A stretch of DNA of 64,000 bases. Source: Rhodosorus marinus. Taxonomy: Eukaryota > Rhodophyta > Stylonematophyceae > Stylonematales > Stylonemataceae. This document shows positions 12,158 to 24,266 of the stretch, in pieces; the first letter of the stretch is position 1; each line of letters opens with the position of its first letter. Both the position numbers and the translations under genes were made by a program. The stretch is taken from NCBI GenBank assembly GCA_029953675.1, contig JAMWBK010000009.1, positions 186,001 to 250,000 on the forward strand. The letters are read 5' to 3'. The notes below the pieces were generated by a model. It was not told where the DNA came from. It saw nothing but the letters and a program-made list of their open reading frames with translations, and made no database searches.

Positions 12158-13665
12158 CTACGGCCGGTAACCAGAATTCATTATCGCAATGTTCGTGTTC
12201 GCCTTCAGCTTTCCAATGTAGTACTGTCGTTTGGAGACATGATTGTCCAGTCTTCTCTTCGATTCCAGTTGCTTCCTGCTGGGGAGGGCAGCTTGCTTGT
12301 TGCTGACCGATCCCTGACCTATCATCCGGTACTCTCCCATGATTCTCGTGAGCTGAACGCTGTCCCTCGTCTCGTCCGGGCGGGGTGCCTGCTTGTAATA
12401 TCGCAGCATTGATCGATGTCCTACCCTCGCGCCTGTGTGCAAGTTCGTACGGCGGTCAGTTGCGTTTGGTTCCATGTGTTGCGAACTCCCCAAGGCAACC
12501 AAGAGGAGCCAAAGCGTACCTGAATTCAACACCAGCTCAACGGCTGTATCATCTTCAGTTGCAGTGTCTTGGGGGCCACTTGTGCCAATCGCTTCTCCAT
12601 CTGCCCCTGCTTCGTGTTTGGATAAAATCATCTCGCGCTCCTCCCCAACGACTTCCTCCCACTCTTCGCCGTCATCCAAGGCATCCTCGTCCTCCCAGGC
12701 ATAGAACTCCCCATACTCGTCGTACCAATCCTGCTCGGAATCAATCATTCGTGAATGGTTCTTGTCGATCATATGCTTCTGAGCGGAGAATACGGCGGAA
12801 AAGCTTCGCGAGCAGAAAACACAGGCATACCCAACTCCAACCTGAGGTGGAAACCGGAAGGAAGTGAAACGGAGCTGAGGACGTGAACGGGTCGCTAGAA
12901 GTAACTCGTACCGCTTTCCTCGCTACTGCTGAAAGCTCGCAAGCTCAAGGCTTTTTGCATACCTTTTCGCCCAAGTAGGTCAACAAACTTTCAACGCTCA
13001 GAAGGCTCTCGACGTAGGGAATAAAACACCCATGTAACTTTGCCATGTGCTTTGTGTTTGCCTCCACATCGTCGGAACTATGGTTACAGAAGAGGCAGTT
13101 CGTCAAGGGAATCATTTCGGCCTGTTCGAGTCTCTCTTCAACAACGTCGTGAGTCTCTTCACCTTCCATTTCCCCGTCTATGCAAATTGGAAACGAGTAC
13201 ATGTGAGAAAATCTTCTTTGAAGACGTCTCTCTCGGTTTCACAAGATCCCCCGAACCATGGGAGAAGCCTGGACTTTTTCCGCTGAACTTACCTTCGCCC
13301 TCGACCCCGTTCGCCGCTCTAACGTGATCGATATGTCTCTTTGAACGTTCATGCTGTTCCAAGGCTTTTTCGCTTGAGAAACGTTTTGAACAATACTCAC
13401 AAAGATAACCCTTTCTATCCCGTTTTTCCTTCTTGTTCGCTTCTTGCTTCGACTTCTCCTCAAGCTCCTTCACGCGAACCTCAAACTCACCCGAAGAGAT
13501 CGGTCCCAAACCAGCCACCCTCCTCTTCAAGTTAACCCGATGCCAATCCGACTGATAATGCTCACGTTGATTCTCCGCAGCAACTACAACACGACATCCC
13601 ATACAAGTTATCGACTCCCCTTTCCTCCCAGGAGCAACTCCTTGTCCAGGAACATGTTCCGACAT
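12158..13665 (-). CDS. REI1: REI1/ZNF622-type 60S ribosome biogenesis zinc-finger protein
   Basis: Four exons, 13665-13293, 13177-12963, 12841-12520 and 12432-12158, with introns of 115, 121 and 87 bp. All phases agree and give 394 residues, almost the length of yeast Rei1. Rei1/ZNF622 is a cytoplasmic factor that helps release Arx1-Alb1 from pre-60S subunits and probes the exit tunnel with its C-terminus. C2H2 fingers are visible as CMGC...H...H, CEYCSKRFSSEKALEQHERSKRH in two pieces, CLFCNH...KHMAKLHG, and CVFCSRSF...KHMIDKNH after the family block YLGEKVGVG. The C-terminal signature GHRSMLRYYKQ is intact. The start chosen is MSEHVPGQG, matching the family's short lead before the first finger; an in-frame ATG 39 bases upstream is less likely. 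An acidic stretch (WEDEDALDDGEEWEE) precedes the signature, as usual. Confidence 0.93.
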
Positions 13666-14612
13666 TCTCAAAACAAAAAAATTCCCCCTCTCCAGACTCT
13701 CCACAAACTAAACTCGAGAAAAACAACACGTCAGCTCTTATCTTCCTCCTTCCTACGCCTAGCTCGTCTCTCACCCCCCCACACACACACACACGTACAC
13801 AAACACAAAAAGTTTTGTCATCTTCTCGCCCGCGTCCGCCCTCCTCCGAGGCTAAGCGCTTCGAAGAAGCTTCGAAGCTCCTGAAATCCCGGTCGATCAT
13901 TATTTCCAAGATGGAGCTACTGTCCCAAAAACTCTGTCCAGAACTGTCCCAAGTGGTTTTATTGTTGTCTGGTGAGGTGGTAGTAGCGGGATTGATGAGT
14001 TTCAGTACGGGGGTAATTGTCCGGGAAGTTTTGGGGCCAAGCATATCAAGTTTGAAGATTTCGGCGAGAAGCTTCCCTTCTTAGACCTGTTTGGCTGGAT
14101 CAAATAGTTTGCCTGTGTCGCTTTGTTTGTTTTCTGGATGGCGGGTGACTTTGGGTTCAAAACGAGATTGGCCGGTGTAGTTGGGTTCCGGGCTGGTGGG
14201 ACCGAAGCTTGGCAAAGCGACAGGTCCAAAGCAGTTGTATGAAGAGCCAGTTCCACTACAGTGAGCATGGGCTACCGATAACTCAAAGCTTCAGAGCATA
14301 TTCCCTAGTAGTTCCTTAATTGGGGCGCAGGCGGAGGCGTTCAAGATGGCTTGCGCTCGAGAGGGTGCACTGGGCTTTTGATAGAGTTACATTTAGTATT
14401 TCTTTGGAAGCAACTGAACAAAAAAAAGGGCTTGACAGCAAAAAGCGAGCAGGTTTCCTTCGCTCTGCTTTCTCCATTTCACGTGATAACATGGTAGAGG
14501 GAACTCTTGCATTCCTCTCCCCTGATTTTCTCAAATGCGAGGCTGGGGAGTTTTTCATCCCTCATCAACTCGCAGCTTCCTTCCAGATTTCACCAATTTA
14601 CAATCGCAGCCA
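13666..14612. other. Spacer between REI1 and DnaJ
   Basis: Contains the REI1 promoter side with a short CA repeat (about 13776-13797) and the 3' side of the DnaJ gene. Open frames here (for example on the minus strand at 13562-14044) are Ser/Thr/Cys rich without domain features, so I do not call a gene. Confidence 0.35.
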
Positions 14613-16166
14613 TCAATTCGCTGCCCTCTGCTTGCCAGTAATGTTTCGCAGAAAGTTGCCGAATCGCTTGAGCAGAGTAGGGCATACAGGAGCGACCTTA
14701 ACCTTCTCCACTTCTGCCAACTTTCTCACTAGTTCAAGCTCTTCTTTGCTCGCTCGGGTCGGGATTACAATTTTGAAGTGAACCACCTGGTTCCCTTTAC
14801 CCCTGGGACCTCTTGCCCCTACTCCGGGTACCCCGTACCCGTTCAAGACAGTCTGGTCATCCTGTTGTGTTCCTGAGGGGACTTTCACCGGTGTCGTTCC
14901 ATCGATGGTCCTCACGTCAACAGATCCACCTAGTACAGCCTATCGCCAATGTCAGCATCCACCCAAAACAAGAAAGTCTTCTGAATGAGGAAGCTAGTTC
15001 ATCGGGAGGGGTCTTCACCGTTCCAAAGTCTTAGCATCTTACCTGAGAAAATGTGATCGGGGCCACAACGTGCAGGTCAAGTCCATCCCTGTGGAAGAAA
15101 GAGTCCTCTTCAACTCTGATCTTCACGTACAGACTCCCAGCAGATCCTCCTCGAACACCCGCGTTGCCTTTCGCCGGAACGCGCAGGGAGTCCCCAGAGT
15201 CAACGCCAGGAGGAACTACAACGGTGACGGATCTCTTCCCTCTGACTTGGCCGTTTCCGTCACAAGTCCCACACGGGTTCTTCACGATTCGCCCAGATCC
15301 ACCGCACCGAGAACAGGTCGATTGCTGAATGAAAAATCCTCTTGCCATGGTCTCCATTCCGGTTCCCCGGCAGTTTCTGCAGTTGGTTATAGACGTGTCA
15401 CCTGTTTTCCCGGTTCCGTCACATCTATTACATTCCACGAGAGCGGGAACTGTAATGGTTCGCTCCATACCCTTGATTGACTCCAGAAACTGTAAGGTAA
15501 CAGTAGTCTGCAAGTCTTCACCGCGAATCTGGTGACGAAAACGAAGAAACCTACTTCAGAACTCTGCTTTGTGCGGTGCCTCGCGCGTACAGCAAAGAGC
15601 AACAACCCCATCCCTCCCCACACACCCCCCCAAAAAGCCTTCATTCTGCAGAACAAATTGCTTACCTTCGACTCCGGGCTTGGGGCTCGGTGGGCATTGC
15701 CCCCGCCGAAGAAGTCGCTCACGTCCCGTAGAAACTCTTCAGCCGTGGTTGTGTTAAAACCGCCACCAGCACCTGCACCTGCGTTTCCAAACCCACCAAA
15801 TCCACCCCCTCCAGAGAAAGGATTCTGCGTCGGATCTGCTCCCATATCGGCAGCCTGTACACCCTCCTGTCCGAATTGATCGTAAATCCTTCTCTTTTTT
15901 TCATCGCCGAGAGTCTGGTATGCCGTGTTGACCTCAGCAAACTTCTCCTTATCTCCTCCGGAATCCGGATGCAGCTCCTTCGCCAGCCTGTAGAACGCCC
16001 TCTTTATGTCAGAATGCCCAGCATTCTTCCCAACCCCAAGGATTTCATAGTAATCCTTCTTCCGCTGAGCCTGATTCGCCAAAGACCTCGTCGGTCCGTA
16101 CCCAGGCAACGACCAAAACAGCCGACCTCTCAATCTCGTCAAACCCCACCCACTGCCCAGATTCAT
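14613..16166 (-). CDS. Mitochondrial DnaJ/Hsp40 type I co-chaperone
   Basis: Three exons, 16166-15666, 15528-15043 and 14939-14613, with introns of 137 and 103 bp, all phase 0; 437 residues. DnaJ proteins stimulate Hsp70 ATPase and deliver unfolded clients. The N-terminal 37 residues are rich in Arg/Gly/Leu with no acidic residue, like a mitochondrial presequence. The J domain follows ([12 protein letters not shown], catalytic HPD in KELHPDSGG). Then come a Gly/Phe-rich linker ([19 protein letters not shown]) and four zinc repeats ([32 protein letters not shown]). The C-terminal substrate domain ends in the third exon ([14 protein letters not shown], then VPSGTQ). This is the full type I layout of the Mdj1/DnaJA3 group. 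The targeting call is inference; a plastid copy is possible. Confidence 0.95.
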
Positions 16167-17739
16167 CCCTGGAGATCTCAGTCAAACCCTCATTCCGCAA
16201 CCCACAAAACCTGCCCAAACTTAAAAAAACTCAATCACAAACCCACATAAAGGATCCCATTCAACATCACAACCATTCAACAAAATCCAGCCAAATAATA
16301 CAAAACAAAAAACCGCTATGCCTCCTCATCATCGCCACCTAACCTTTCCCCCTTTCCCCCCCCTTTTCCCCCCTTTCCCCCACCCCCCAACCCCCCTTCC
16401 TCCAACCCCAAACCCACCCTGTCCCACCCAGAACGTCAAACCCTTCCTCACCAGCATACGTTACTACAATGTCCCTCTCACTCACTCACACTCACAAATA
16501 CCGTGGGATACCCCATTGCCTTCCTTCCTCCCCCTACTCAGTTTTTTTATTTCCTTGTTGTTTTTCAGAGCTTTACGCACGTCCTACGGTCATGAATCTT
16601 AAAAAAAACAAAATAAAAAATGCTATTCTAGCCTTCGGGCCATCGACCATCACCAATATTACCACCCCCCCCCCCTCTCCTCTCTCTCCTCGTTTTATAT
16701 AAAAAAAACCCGAACGGGTTTTTCTGAAAACATGGACGCCGTAGGTTTACCGTCCAAAAAAAATTGCAGGTTTGACAAAGTATCCTTTTTTTGTGTAGTT
16801 TTATGGACGATAGCAAATAACCTTTCAGCTAATGAGTGAAGATGTTAGGGGGGGGGGAGGGGGTTGCCGGATTGTTGAAAATATTTTCTGCTAGATGGAA
16901 AACTATGTTCATTTTTATTCGTACAAAATTATCAAGTCAGTCAAGAAGAGTAGTTTTTTTTTTCCCCTCCTAGCGAACGCATTTCTTTGAAAGGGGGTAA
17001 CTAGTCCAAGGATATCTATTAAACAAAATAAAATACTCATTTTCGTGCTTTCCATACCCCCCATTCCCCAACTTTAATTTAAACATGTCAGGAAGACTTT
17101 GAGGGGGGTAAATCGCGGTGGCACTCAGAACTCATTCGACTTCGTTTCAAAGCTGGAATGCAATATTGCGGAAAGCCTTCTCAATCATTCACCCGGGGGA
17201 TAACTTTTCCAATCAATAAACTTAAAATGCATTATATTATGTCAATGTTTTCACAGAAACTTCGATTATGGTTGGAAAATGTATTAGAATTCAAGCCAAG
17301 CGGCTTCCACGGGAGTCCGTTCGTAAGCAAAAAAGTTGACTGAAGCTGTTGAATGTTGATTGTATGAAGGCCACAGCTGTGGGACATTGATCGGCTGAAG
17401 GAGTTGTCCATAGCGGATGGTCGTTGGAGGTTGGTGAGGGTTTAGGGAAAGCTTGAGCCTTCAGAATGAGAATCAGAATGCTGCTTTCAGAAGGAACCAT
17501 TCTGAAAGTGAGAGGGGGACCCGGTAACCTCATTTGCGAAGGCGTTTTAGAATAAAGTGAGAAGAAAGGAAGACTGTGACTGTATTGAAATTATTTTGAT
17601 TTCGATTTGCAGGGTCTCATGGAGTGGTGTTGTAACGGGGGTTGCCTATGGTTACTCCTGCAGCAGAACGAATGGTAATACACCTCTCCGTCGTTCGCAG
17701 TCGCGGAATCGGGAGCCCCAGCAGTCTGATATTGAGGTG
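16167..17739. other. Gene-free spacer with C-rich tracts
   Basis: 16320-16440 is a long C/T tract with many runs of five to eight C. A second C run lies near 16664-16674, and a G run near 16850. The rest is A+T rich. No gene recognised. Pyrimidine tracts like this also occur near 8400, 20700 and 22630 and may be promoter-proximal low-complexity sequence. Confidence 0.4.
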
Positions 17740-18358
17740 CATCCTGCAATCGCTGTGATAGCCACGTACAAGAATTCCATCATTGTCAGACCTCGACGGG
17801 TTTGTGGCAACGCAGACATGACGAGATCTGTACCGAGCTAGCGAGATGGCTTAACAGATGGCAGTTCAGGGATTTTGAGCAAGAAACTTCAGACTACTGC
17901 ACGAACTCGAATCCGACCTGATCTGGTGGCTAACCACGCAAGAACATGGCAAAGATTTGCGATCGATGTGACGGTGGTCTCGATACTACAAGCCAGACAC
18001 ATTCCCAACAGCAGGGAACCAACAGCTACGCAGCGAAGCACGCGGAGCGCTGGAAACTCGCTCACTATAAGGAGGCATGGCGACAAAACACCCATACGAT
18101 AATCGAAACATTCGGCAGAACTGGCCAGATAACACAGGATTTTCTGAGGTCTCGAGCTGAGCAACGTGAGGGCTCAAATCAACAGAAAACTTTGGGCGGG
18201 GAACGCTGAGCTCGCACTAGCAGCTCTGCGTCTGAATCAGTCGGACCTGCCGTTGATTCCTGTGTTTTTCTTTTTATCGTGAGCTGGAGACCCCGGGGTG
18301 CGGGGTTAGGCTGGCCTTTTCCCTAGAAAGTGCTCGAGTTAGCAACAACAACAACAAT
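17740..18358 (+). mobile_element. Degenerate 3' end of a non-LTR (LINE-like) retrotransposon
   Basis: Read across shifting frames this matches the C-terminal tail typical of many LINE-type polymerases. First comes a CNRC...HHC zinc-like cluster near 17744-17790, followed by RRHDEICTELARWL. Then, in another frame, RPDLVANHARTWQRFAIDVTVVS (17910-17985, two pieces), the usual RP-D-x-x-DVTV block. In a third frame comes AAKHAERWKLAHYKEAW, then IIETFGRTGQ and DFL (18030-18160). It ends with a run of CAA-type triplets at about 18338-18357, like the simple-repeat tails of I/R1-type elements. No RT core, 5' end or target duplication is visible, so this is a truncated, frameshifted copy. Confidence 0.62.
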
Positions 18359-19043
18359 CAGAGCCTATCTACTCGAATTGGTGTTGCGCTTGAGCATTAG
18401 GCAGCTGCCCAGTAAAGGTTACAGTTACACAAACCAGTGGCCGTGAGCCCGCAACCGATAAAGTGATGGCGGGGGCTGGTGTGTGTTAACGGATAAGGCC
18501 TACACAGTTTCAGATCCTTGGACCTGGGTGGATGAGGACGATTCAGCTCGCCAACTGCACGGATTCGTATCTGTCCGAATTCTCAGTGGGGTACACCTCC
18601 TCTGCAAGGTCGAGTCTGGATCCTTCGCACAGAACGCTTTTCTTACTGCTTGAGCTTATCATCTGCTCCTAACCGACGGTGGATCAATCCTCAGGGGGGT
18701 TTTCAATATTGCTCTATGCGCTCCGATAAGCCTGATTAGAGCTCATTGTCGGCAGCGCAAGAACAGTAAGCAGTATCACTACTTGAAGATTGACGATTCC
18801 GGGCCAAATTGGTTTTAGCACATTGTACATACAGGTATCCTTTTATCGGGGACGGAATGGCAACTCTTCTCGTCTGTGCACAGGACGCCACGCAAAAGAG
18901 GACCAGGCCAATTTCGCATGATCTACCCACCATTTAAAATTACAAAAATGTGGCCCCCATCACAACATGTCCACCTCACTGTACGAGCTCGCCATGTACA
19001 ACGAACACGGGGTGATGTTGTCGATATTAGTATTCTACACGCA
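18359..19043. other. Spacer downstream of the LINE remnant
   Basis: No coding or RNA gene recognised. It forms the 3' flank of the minus-strand MFS gene ending at 19044. Further decayed retroelement sequence may be present but I cannot identify it. Confidence 0.3.
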
Positions 19044-20494
19044 CTACGAGTCCGAAACCACTGATTCTCCGCTAGAACTGAGCTCGTCTGTCTCTGCGCG
19101 AGTCAGCAAACGCGATTCCTCTGTTACAAACGTTCCTTTGGATATCGCAACCAAATGGGATTGCTTTTCGTGCTCCAATCGCAACAGAAGCAAACTCGCG
19201 GGCAGGCATAGACCCATCATGACTATTGCGACCAGAAATGACGGCGAATAAGAAGAAAATCGTGTCACACTGATCCCTGCCGCGGTGGATCCAGCGGCAG
19301 AGCCGAAGTGGTAAAATGACAGCATCATTGATTGAATAAAGACGGTATCGCCGATGCCGAATATGCCCGGGATAATCGTACACATGGATGCAAGCACACA
19401 GGCATATCCGCAGCCAAACATGAGCGCAAATGCGATGAAAAACGCCACCTCCGTGGTCTGTGCCATAGAGAAGTCAAATCACGACGCCACTGGGTTAGGA
19501 CCGTTCTTTACGGTCGTCCTTGTAAGCACCTGGCGATTGAATAAGTGAGTCTCACCTGTCTAAGCATGCAGGATATTGCACAAAGTGCCATGACACATCC
19601 CGTGCAGAGAACCTTCGAAGCGCCGAATCTGTCCCCAGCGTACCCCGCAATGAGCTTCGTAAACAACGCCGATGAGTTGAGCACGGACATAATCAACGCA
19701 CTACGCGTGAGGCTCATTCCACGCTCCGCGGTGAGGAAAACAGACAAGTGGTCAAAGAACGTTCCAATGACCCAGGACATAGATACATAAACTACCGCCA
19801 GAGCCCAGAATTGCCTCATTCTGAAGTAAATCCACTTGACTCCATGCTTGGTGTCCGTTTCACGCGCCATGTCCGGTGGAGGCTGCAGAATGAACAACGT
19901 GGTGGGAATAGCTGAAGCAGCAAAGATGACGGCAAGAGAAAACATTGCCGCCCTCCATCCCCCGGATTGCTCGAATATTGCAACAAAGGGCGGAACCACA
20001 ATACCAGAGATAGACCACCCCACAATGACAAGTGCACCTGCTAGCCCGATTCCATGCTTAGACCATAAGGCTACGATGCTGAAGAGCGTGGGCAGCCCGA
20101 AGAATGTTGTACATAGAGCCCATATCGCGTTGATAGCGATCAGCTCGTTCACGGTCTGTGCCAGAGGGTACAGAAAGCCGCAAACGGACGCAACCACAAC
20201 CGAGACGATCATGCACGGTCGAATTGGGAGACAAGCCAGAATAGGACCAACGACAGGCAGCAGGCACATCAAACATATCTTGTACAAATTCGAAGGCAGA
20301 GCAGCCATCTCCACAGTCACGCCCAAGTCGACGTGAATTTTCCCCAGCAAAGTCATCGGCGCAAAATACGTCAGCCCGGTGAACAAACCCCAATACAAGG
20401 ACGCCCCAAAAGCCACCACCCACGGCTGAACATCCGCCGCAAAAAGACCAACCAACCCCATTCCACAACTACCAAACTTCCCACCCTCGTGCAA
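19044..20494 (-). CDS. Major facilitator superfamily permease (monocarboxylate/oxalate-formate type)
   Basis: Two exons, 20494-19556 and 19457-19044, with a 98-bp intron (GTGAGA...GCACAG, phase 0); about 450 residues. There are about eleven or twelve hydrophobic segments in two halves with a central hydrophilic loop (LQPPPDMARETDTKHG). The second half carries AGYAGDRFGASKV, the loop 8-9 version of the MFS signature that contains DRFG. The N-terminal half begins PWVVAFGASLYWGLFTGLTYF. This layout resembles the MCT/OFA group of proton-coupled organic-anion carriers, but the substrate cannot be told. The tail (ESRLLTRAETDELSSSGES) is cytosolic-looking and Ser/Glu rich. ATG 20494 opens the frame; the internal ATG at 20461 (MGLVGLFAADVQPW) is an equally good start. 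Confidence 0.84.
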
Positions 20495-21598
20495 ACAAAA
20501 CCAAAAAAATCAGCAATCACACCCCTCAATCCCTCCCACCACTCCACCACCGTATCCTTCCAAATCCTCCTCAACCAAAACAAAATCCGAATCTCAACTC
20601 TTCCCTCAGTCACCCTTAATACCCGCAAACCATTCTCACCAAAATCCCTCTAATCCATCCAAATCCAAAAGAATCAACAGTCAGCCTTCCCTCGTTAACA
20701 TCCCCTCCTTTCCCCATTTCCCCCCTCCTCTCCCATTCCTCCCCGCTCCTAATCCCCGCCTTCCCATCCCTCCCGTACCTATACCGCCTTTCTCATCGCT
20801 TCTGTTCCCATTCCATTCCGCCTTCATCACAAGATGCAAATCCTGATCTCCTCTTCCAAATAAAAAAGTAAAAGAGAAACCCCACTCTCCAAAAAAAAAA
20901 TCAAGCCCCCTAGAGGCGGGTCAATTTAACTATCCAGCCACTCCAAAAACAAACGCAAAACAATTTTTTGCTTAAAACCATAGTTTAATTCCAAGGCGTT
21001 GGAGGCGACTCACATATTTTTTGGATGCTGGTTTTCTCCCCTTTTTTTTCTCTTTTTCTCACCTAGGAAAACTTATGAAATATACAGAAAAATTTTAACC
21101 ATCTTCATCGAGTCGAGATTTCCCGTAAAAGACGGATGCTGGATCTTTATTGGTGAAATTCGAGACTCAATAAAAAGTACGCCAATGATATTTGATATTG
21201 GATGGATATATTTGTTTTATTGGATAGCTCGAAACGGATATTGTGTATTATCCAATGGTTTGCTGGTTTTGGTGCATGGGTAGGGATATCTTGAGTTTGA
21301 AGGAACGTGATTGGAAGTCACCTGGCAATGGTTGTTTTTTGAAAATGTTTTGAAGGTCGTTCGGGTGCGGCGACTGTTTAATACTCAATTTGTGAGTCAG
21401 GCACAGTTTGATAGTGAAGACTTGTCGGGGTGCTGATCGGGTTGAGTTGAAGTTTATTGCACAACTGTGAAAACGCCTATAAGAGGTAGATCAAACGCTT
21501 CTAAAGCAGCGGGTTCATCAAGCTTATGTACAGCTATAAAGCGAAAGTATCAAAGCCGTCCCGGTGGGGCCTGACAGTTGGGTCTCGTACTAAGGCCT
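20495..21598. other. Spacer, MFS promoter side
   Basis: 20500-20900 is strongly pyrimidine rich on the plus strand; 20930-21300 is A+T rich. No gene recognised. Confidence 0.35.
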
Positions 21599-22093
21599 TC
21601 ACTCGGCGCGGAGGTAGTCCGGATTTGTGTAGTCTTGATAGTAACGAAGCTCAACTGAGTTTTGCTCTGGATCTTTATAGTACAGACCCGTTCCGGTGCC
21701 CCTGGCTCCAGACATCTGTCCCTCGCCCCTGGTGGGGTTGATTCCGTTGGCGGCCATCACGTTCTTGATGTTTTCGTAGTCCTCGTGGTTGAGCCGGACG
21801 CAAAAGTGACTCACTTGCTGGAAACTCGCGTTTGCATCCTCCAGGGGGAAGAAATCAAGAATTGTCCCTTGATTGATCCTCACGGATGGAAATGATGCCT
21901 GGCCCTGCCTGAATTTGTCAACGTTCATCGCCGGGAATCCGAGCAGTCCATTGTAGAATTTCAGCATTGAATCGACGTCCTTACAAGCTATCGCAATGTG
22001 ATCAAGTTCCCCGACTGTTGCTCTCGTACTCGCGCTCCTCGCTGCCATTCTGCCCCTAGCCATCGACCTCCCAACAGTGCCTACGAATGCCAT
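21599..22093 (-). CDS. VOC-superfamily (glyoxalase/dioxygenase fold) protein, copy 1, likely organelle targeted
   Basis: Single exon, 164 residues from the ATG at 22093. VOC proteins use paired beta-alpha-beta-beta-beta modules around a metal. Family residues visible are the His in GELDHIAIACKDVD, SVRINQGTILDFFP, a second His in QQVSHFCVRL and a Glu in SVELRYY. The length fits a single-domain VOC protein of unknown substrate rather than a classic two-module glyoxalase I. The first 30 residues (MAFVGTVGRSMARGRMAARS...) are basic, Ser/Ala rich and acid-free, like a plastid or mitochondrial transit peptide; Phe at position 3 suits red-algal or glaucophyte plastid targeting. The longer open frame starting at 22168 adds 25 acidic residues and would hide this peptide, so I prefer 22093. 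Paralogue at 24267-24746. Confidence 0.87.
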   Translation of the reverse strand: MAFVGTVGRSMARGRMAARSASTRATVGELDHIAIACKDVDSMLKFYNGLLGFPAMNVDKFRQGQASFPSVRINQGTILDFFPLEDANASFQQVSHFCVRLNHEDYENIKNVMAANGINPTRGEGQMSGARGTGTGLYYKDPEQNSVELRYYQDYTNPDYLRAE

Positions 22094-24266
22094 TCTTTCT
22101 TCTGCAAAATCTTCTTGTGTTTCTCCGAGTCCTTTCGAAATACTATCTTCTGGTTCTTGTCTTCTCATTGTTCACTGATGCGTTCCTGATTCTGTCCAAC
22201 TTCCGAACACGTCAAGCTTTCTAATTTATACCCTGTCGTCGGCCTCAGCGAGGTTCGAATCCGCTTGATACCAGCCTCATAGATCCCGTAGCTCGCTGGA
22301 CGACCGCAATCGGTCTCGCTCAGAAACCTAGGCTCGAGAAGAACGTGGACAGTTCCATCTGCGCACGGCTGCTCAGCTGAACTTATCAGGAGCATACTCT
22401 GGAGCCCAGATTCGCTTCGGTCAGTTGCAATCCAGGCCATACGCGAAACTACCAGCCTGTAGCAATTTGCACCTCCCTCATCACTGCTCACTGTAAACGC
22501 AACCCCAACCATTCCATGCACGTGAACCTTCCAGAGGCCAGATACCTCTCAACACGGATAGAACACAAGATATCCAAAACCCACGCCCGTACAAAGATCA
22601 TCGTATGGCCACTACACTCCCCTTCCCCCCCCCCCCAAAAACCATGAAACCAAGGTGCAACACACAGCAGCAGAAAAAAAACAAAAAAACGTTCGCGGAA
22701 TTACGTTTTTTTTTCTACCCTGCTGCACAAAAACCTTAAACCTTCTACCAGGGATACCATACCCAGCCACAAAAAATCAAATTCACACGCAATAACAGCC
22801 TCCTCACTCGTAAGGGATACAATCGTTAACATCTGCTACACGACTCATCCTCCGCAATCCCTCGCCAAGCTAATCCGCCCAACTGAAACCATCTCAGAAT
22901 CACCCATCCAAAAACATTCATAAAAAAGGAACAACATCGAAATCGCCAAAAAAAAACATAATAAGCATTGCATATTAAGCACGTCATTTTTACACCCCCC
23001 TATTAAAAATAGAGCTTCTTAAATATTAAAAAATATAAAATTATACATATAAAATATAGTATGAAAATATTAGTGTGTTCTTATTTATTTTATTATTCCA
23101 TATATTGTAGAAGTAAATATGAAATGTTTAGTTATACCATGTCTTTGTTTGTTTTTATCATATTTTAAAGTTGTTGAGATAGAGGGGGGTGGGTAGTGGA
23201 AGGGATTGTCAATGTAAGTGATGAGTCACTGACGAGTAAATGTTAGTGCTGGATGTGAACGGTTCAGAGTTCAGCTACTGGAAGGAGGTTATCGATTGCT
23301 TGGTAGACATTTTTTCTCTTTGGTTTTCGTTTGATAAGGTTTGCAGGTCTGAAGGGCTGGGTGAATGCCGAGGCTTTCTAGGCGCTATGAGTTTGTGGAG
23401 GGTTCGCCCGTTGAAGGTTGGCGATATTCGGATTAAGTTGCCGGGGGCATTCGCTCATGAAGGGATTGGGAAGGTTCCTTTCTGGTCCACGTTTTGTTGA
23501 CAATCTCGTTCATTGAAGAGCTGAACTCACGGGATTTTGAAGAAATAGATCATCAGCCACTAGCGAAAGCTGGACGTGTTGGAACGCTTAGTTGATGCAG
23601 AGTTTTGATATCGAAGGGTTTTGTTGCTTGCTAGCGTTGCGGCATGAGGGGTTGCGTATGAAGCTAACATTTCGTCTGGCTGGATGACCATGATGCACAT
23701 CCTTTGGCTGGTGCACAACCTGGAGGAGAAAGCACTATTGATGCGGGAAGGGATGCTCCGTGTAACCTCCAGACGTTTGTTCCTTTTGGTTCACTGACTG
23801 CGTAAGCTAGCGTGTCTTTCGTCTGTTTTGGGATGGGTTTGTCTACTAAGGTCCTTCCTGAGTCATGTACAGCGCTCTGTCAATGTTTCCACTTTCCAAG
23901 AGCGCAACAGGACGAACCAGAACTTAAGGGCTGCTAAGCCACGAAAGAAGCAATGTCCGAGTCTAGAGAAAATCAAAACATGGAAATAACCTCCGTGGTT
24001 CTCAATTTCTGTTTATCTGGTCCAAGACATAGACCAACGAACGTAATCGCAGGCACAGCGCGTTCTTCCCTTCGACAGGAGGTCTCACCCCCTTCCCCTG
24101 TCGAAGAGAATAATACTCTTCAAAACAGAATGCCCCCCCCATTAGAAACCCGAGCACTTCTCACTTGAGAGCAAGCCCAAAGACTTTGAGACTTGAAACG
24201 AACTTTTCCTCTGTTTGAGCACTATCCGCAGATGCTCTTCCAACCGCTAACGGAGGGGAGCTGGTT
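22094..24266. other. Spacer between the two VOC genes
   Basis: 2.2 kb with no recognised gene. A minus-strand open frame at 22165-22521 (118 codons) has fair composition but no recognisable motif, and it overlaps the expected 5' leader of VOC copy 1; it could be a chance frame or an unplaced exon. 22620-22640 is a C run, 22980-23180 is very A+T rich, and 23240-23960 has mixed composition without a gene I can support. Confidence 0.35.

Noticed and set aside
13562-14044. 160-codon minus-strand frame between REI1 and DnaJ
   Set aside because: Low-complexity, Ser/Cys-rich, overlaps a CA repeat and the REI1 first exon; no domain.
22245-22262. B-box-like GGTTCGAATCC on the plus strand
   Set aside because: The T stem does not pair fully and no cloverleaf can be built around it.
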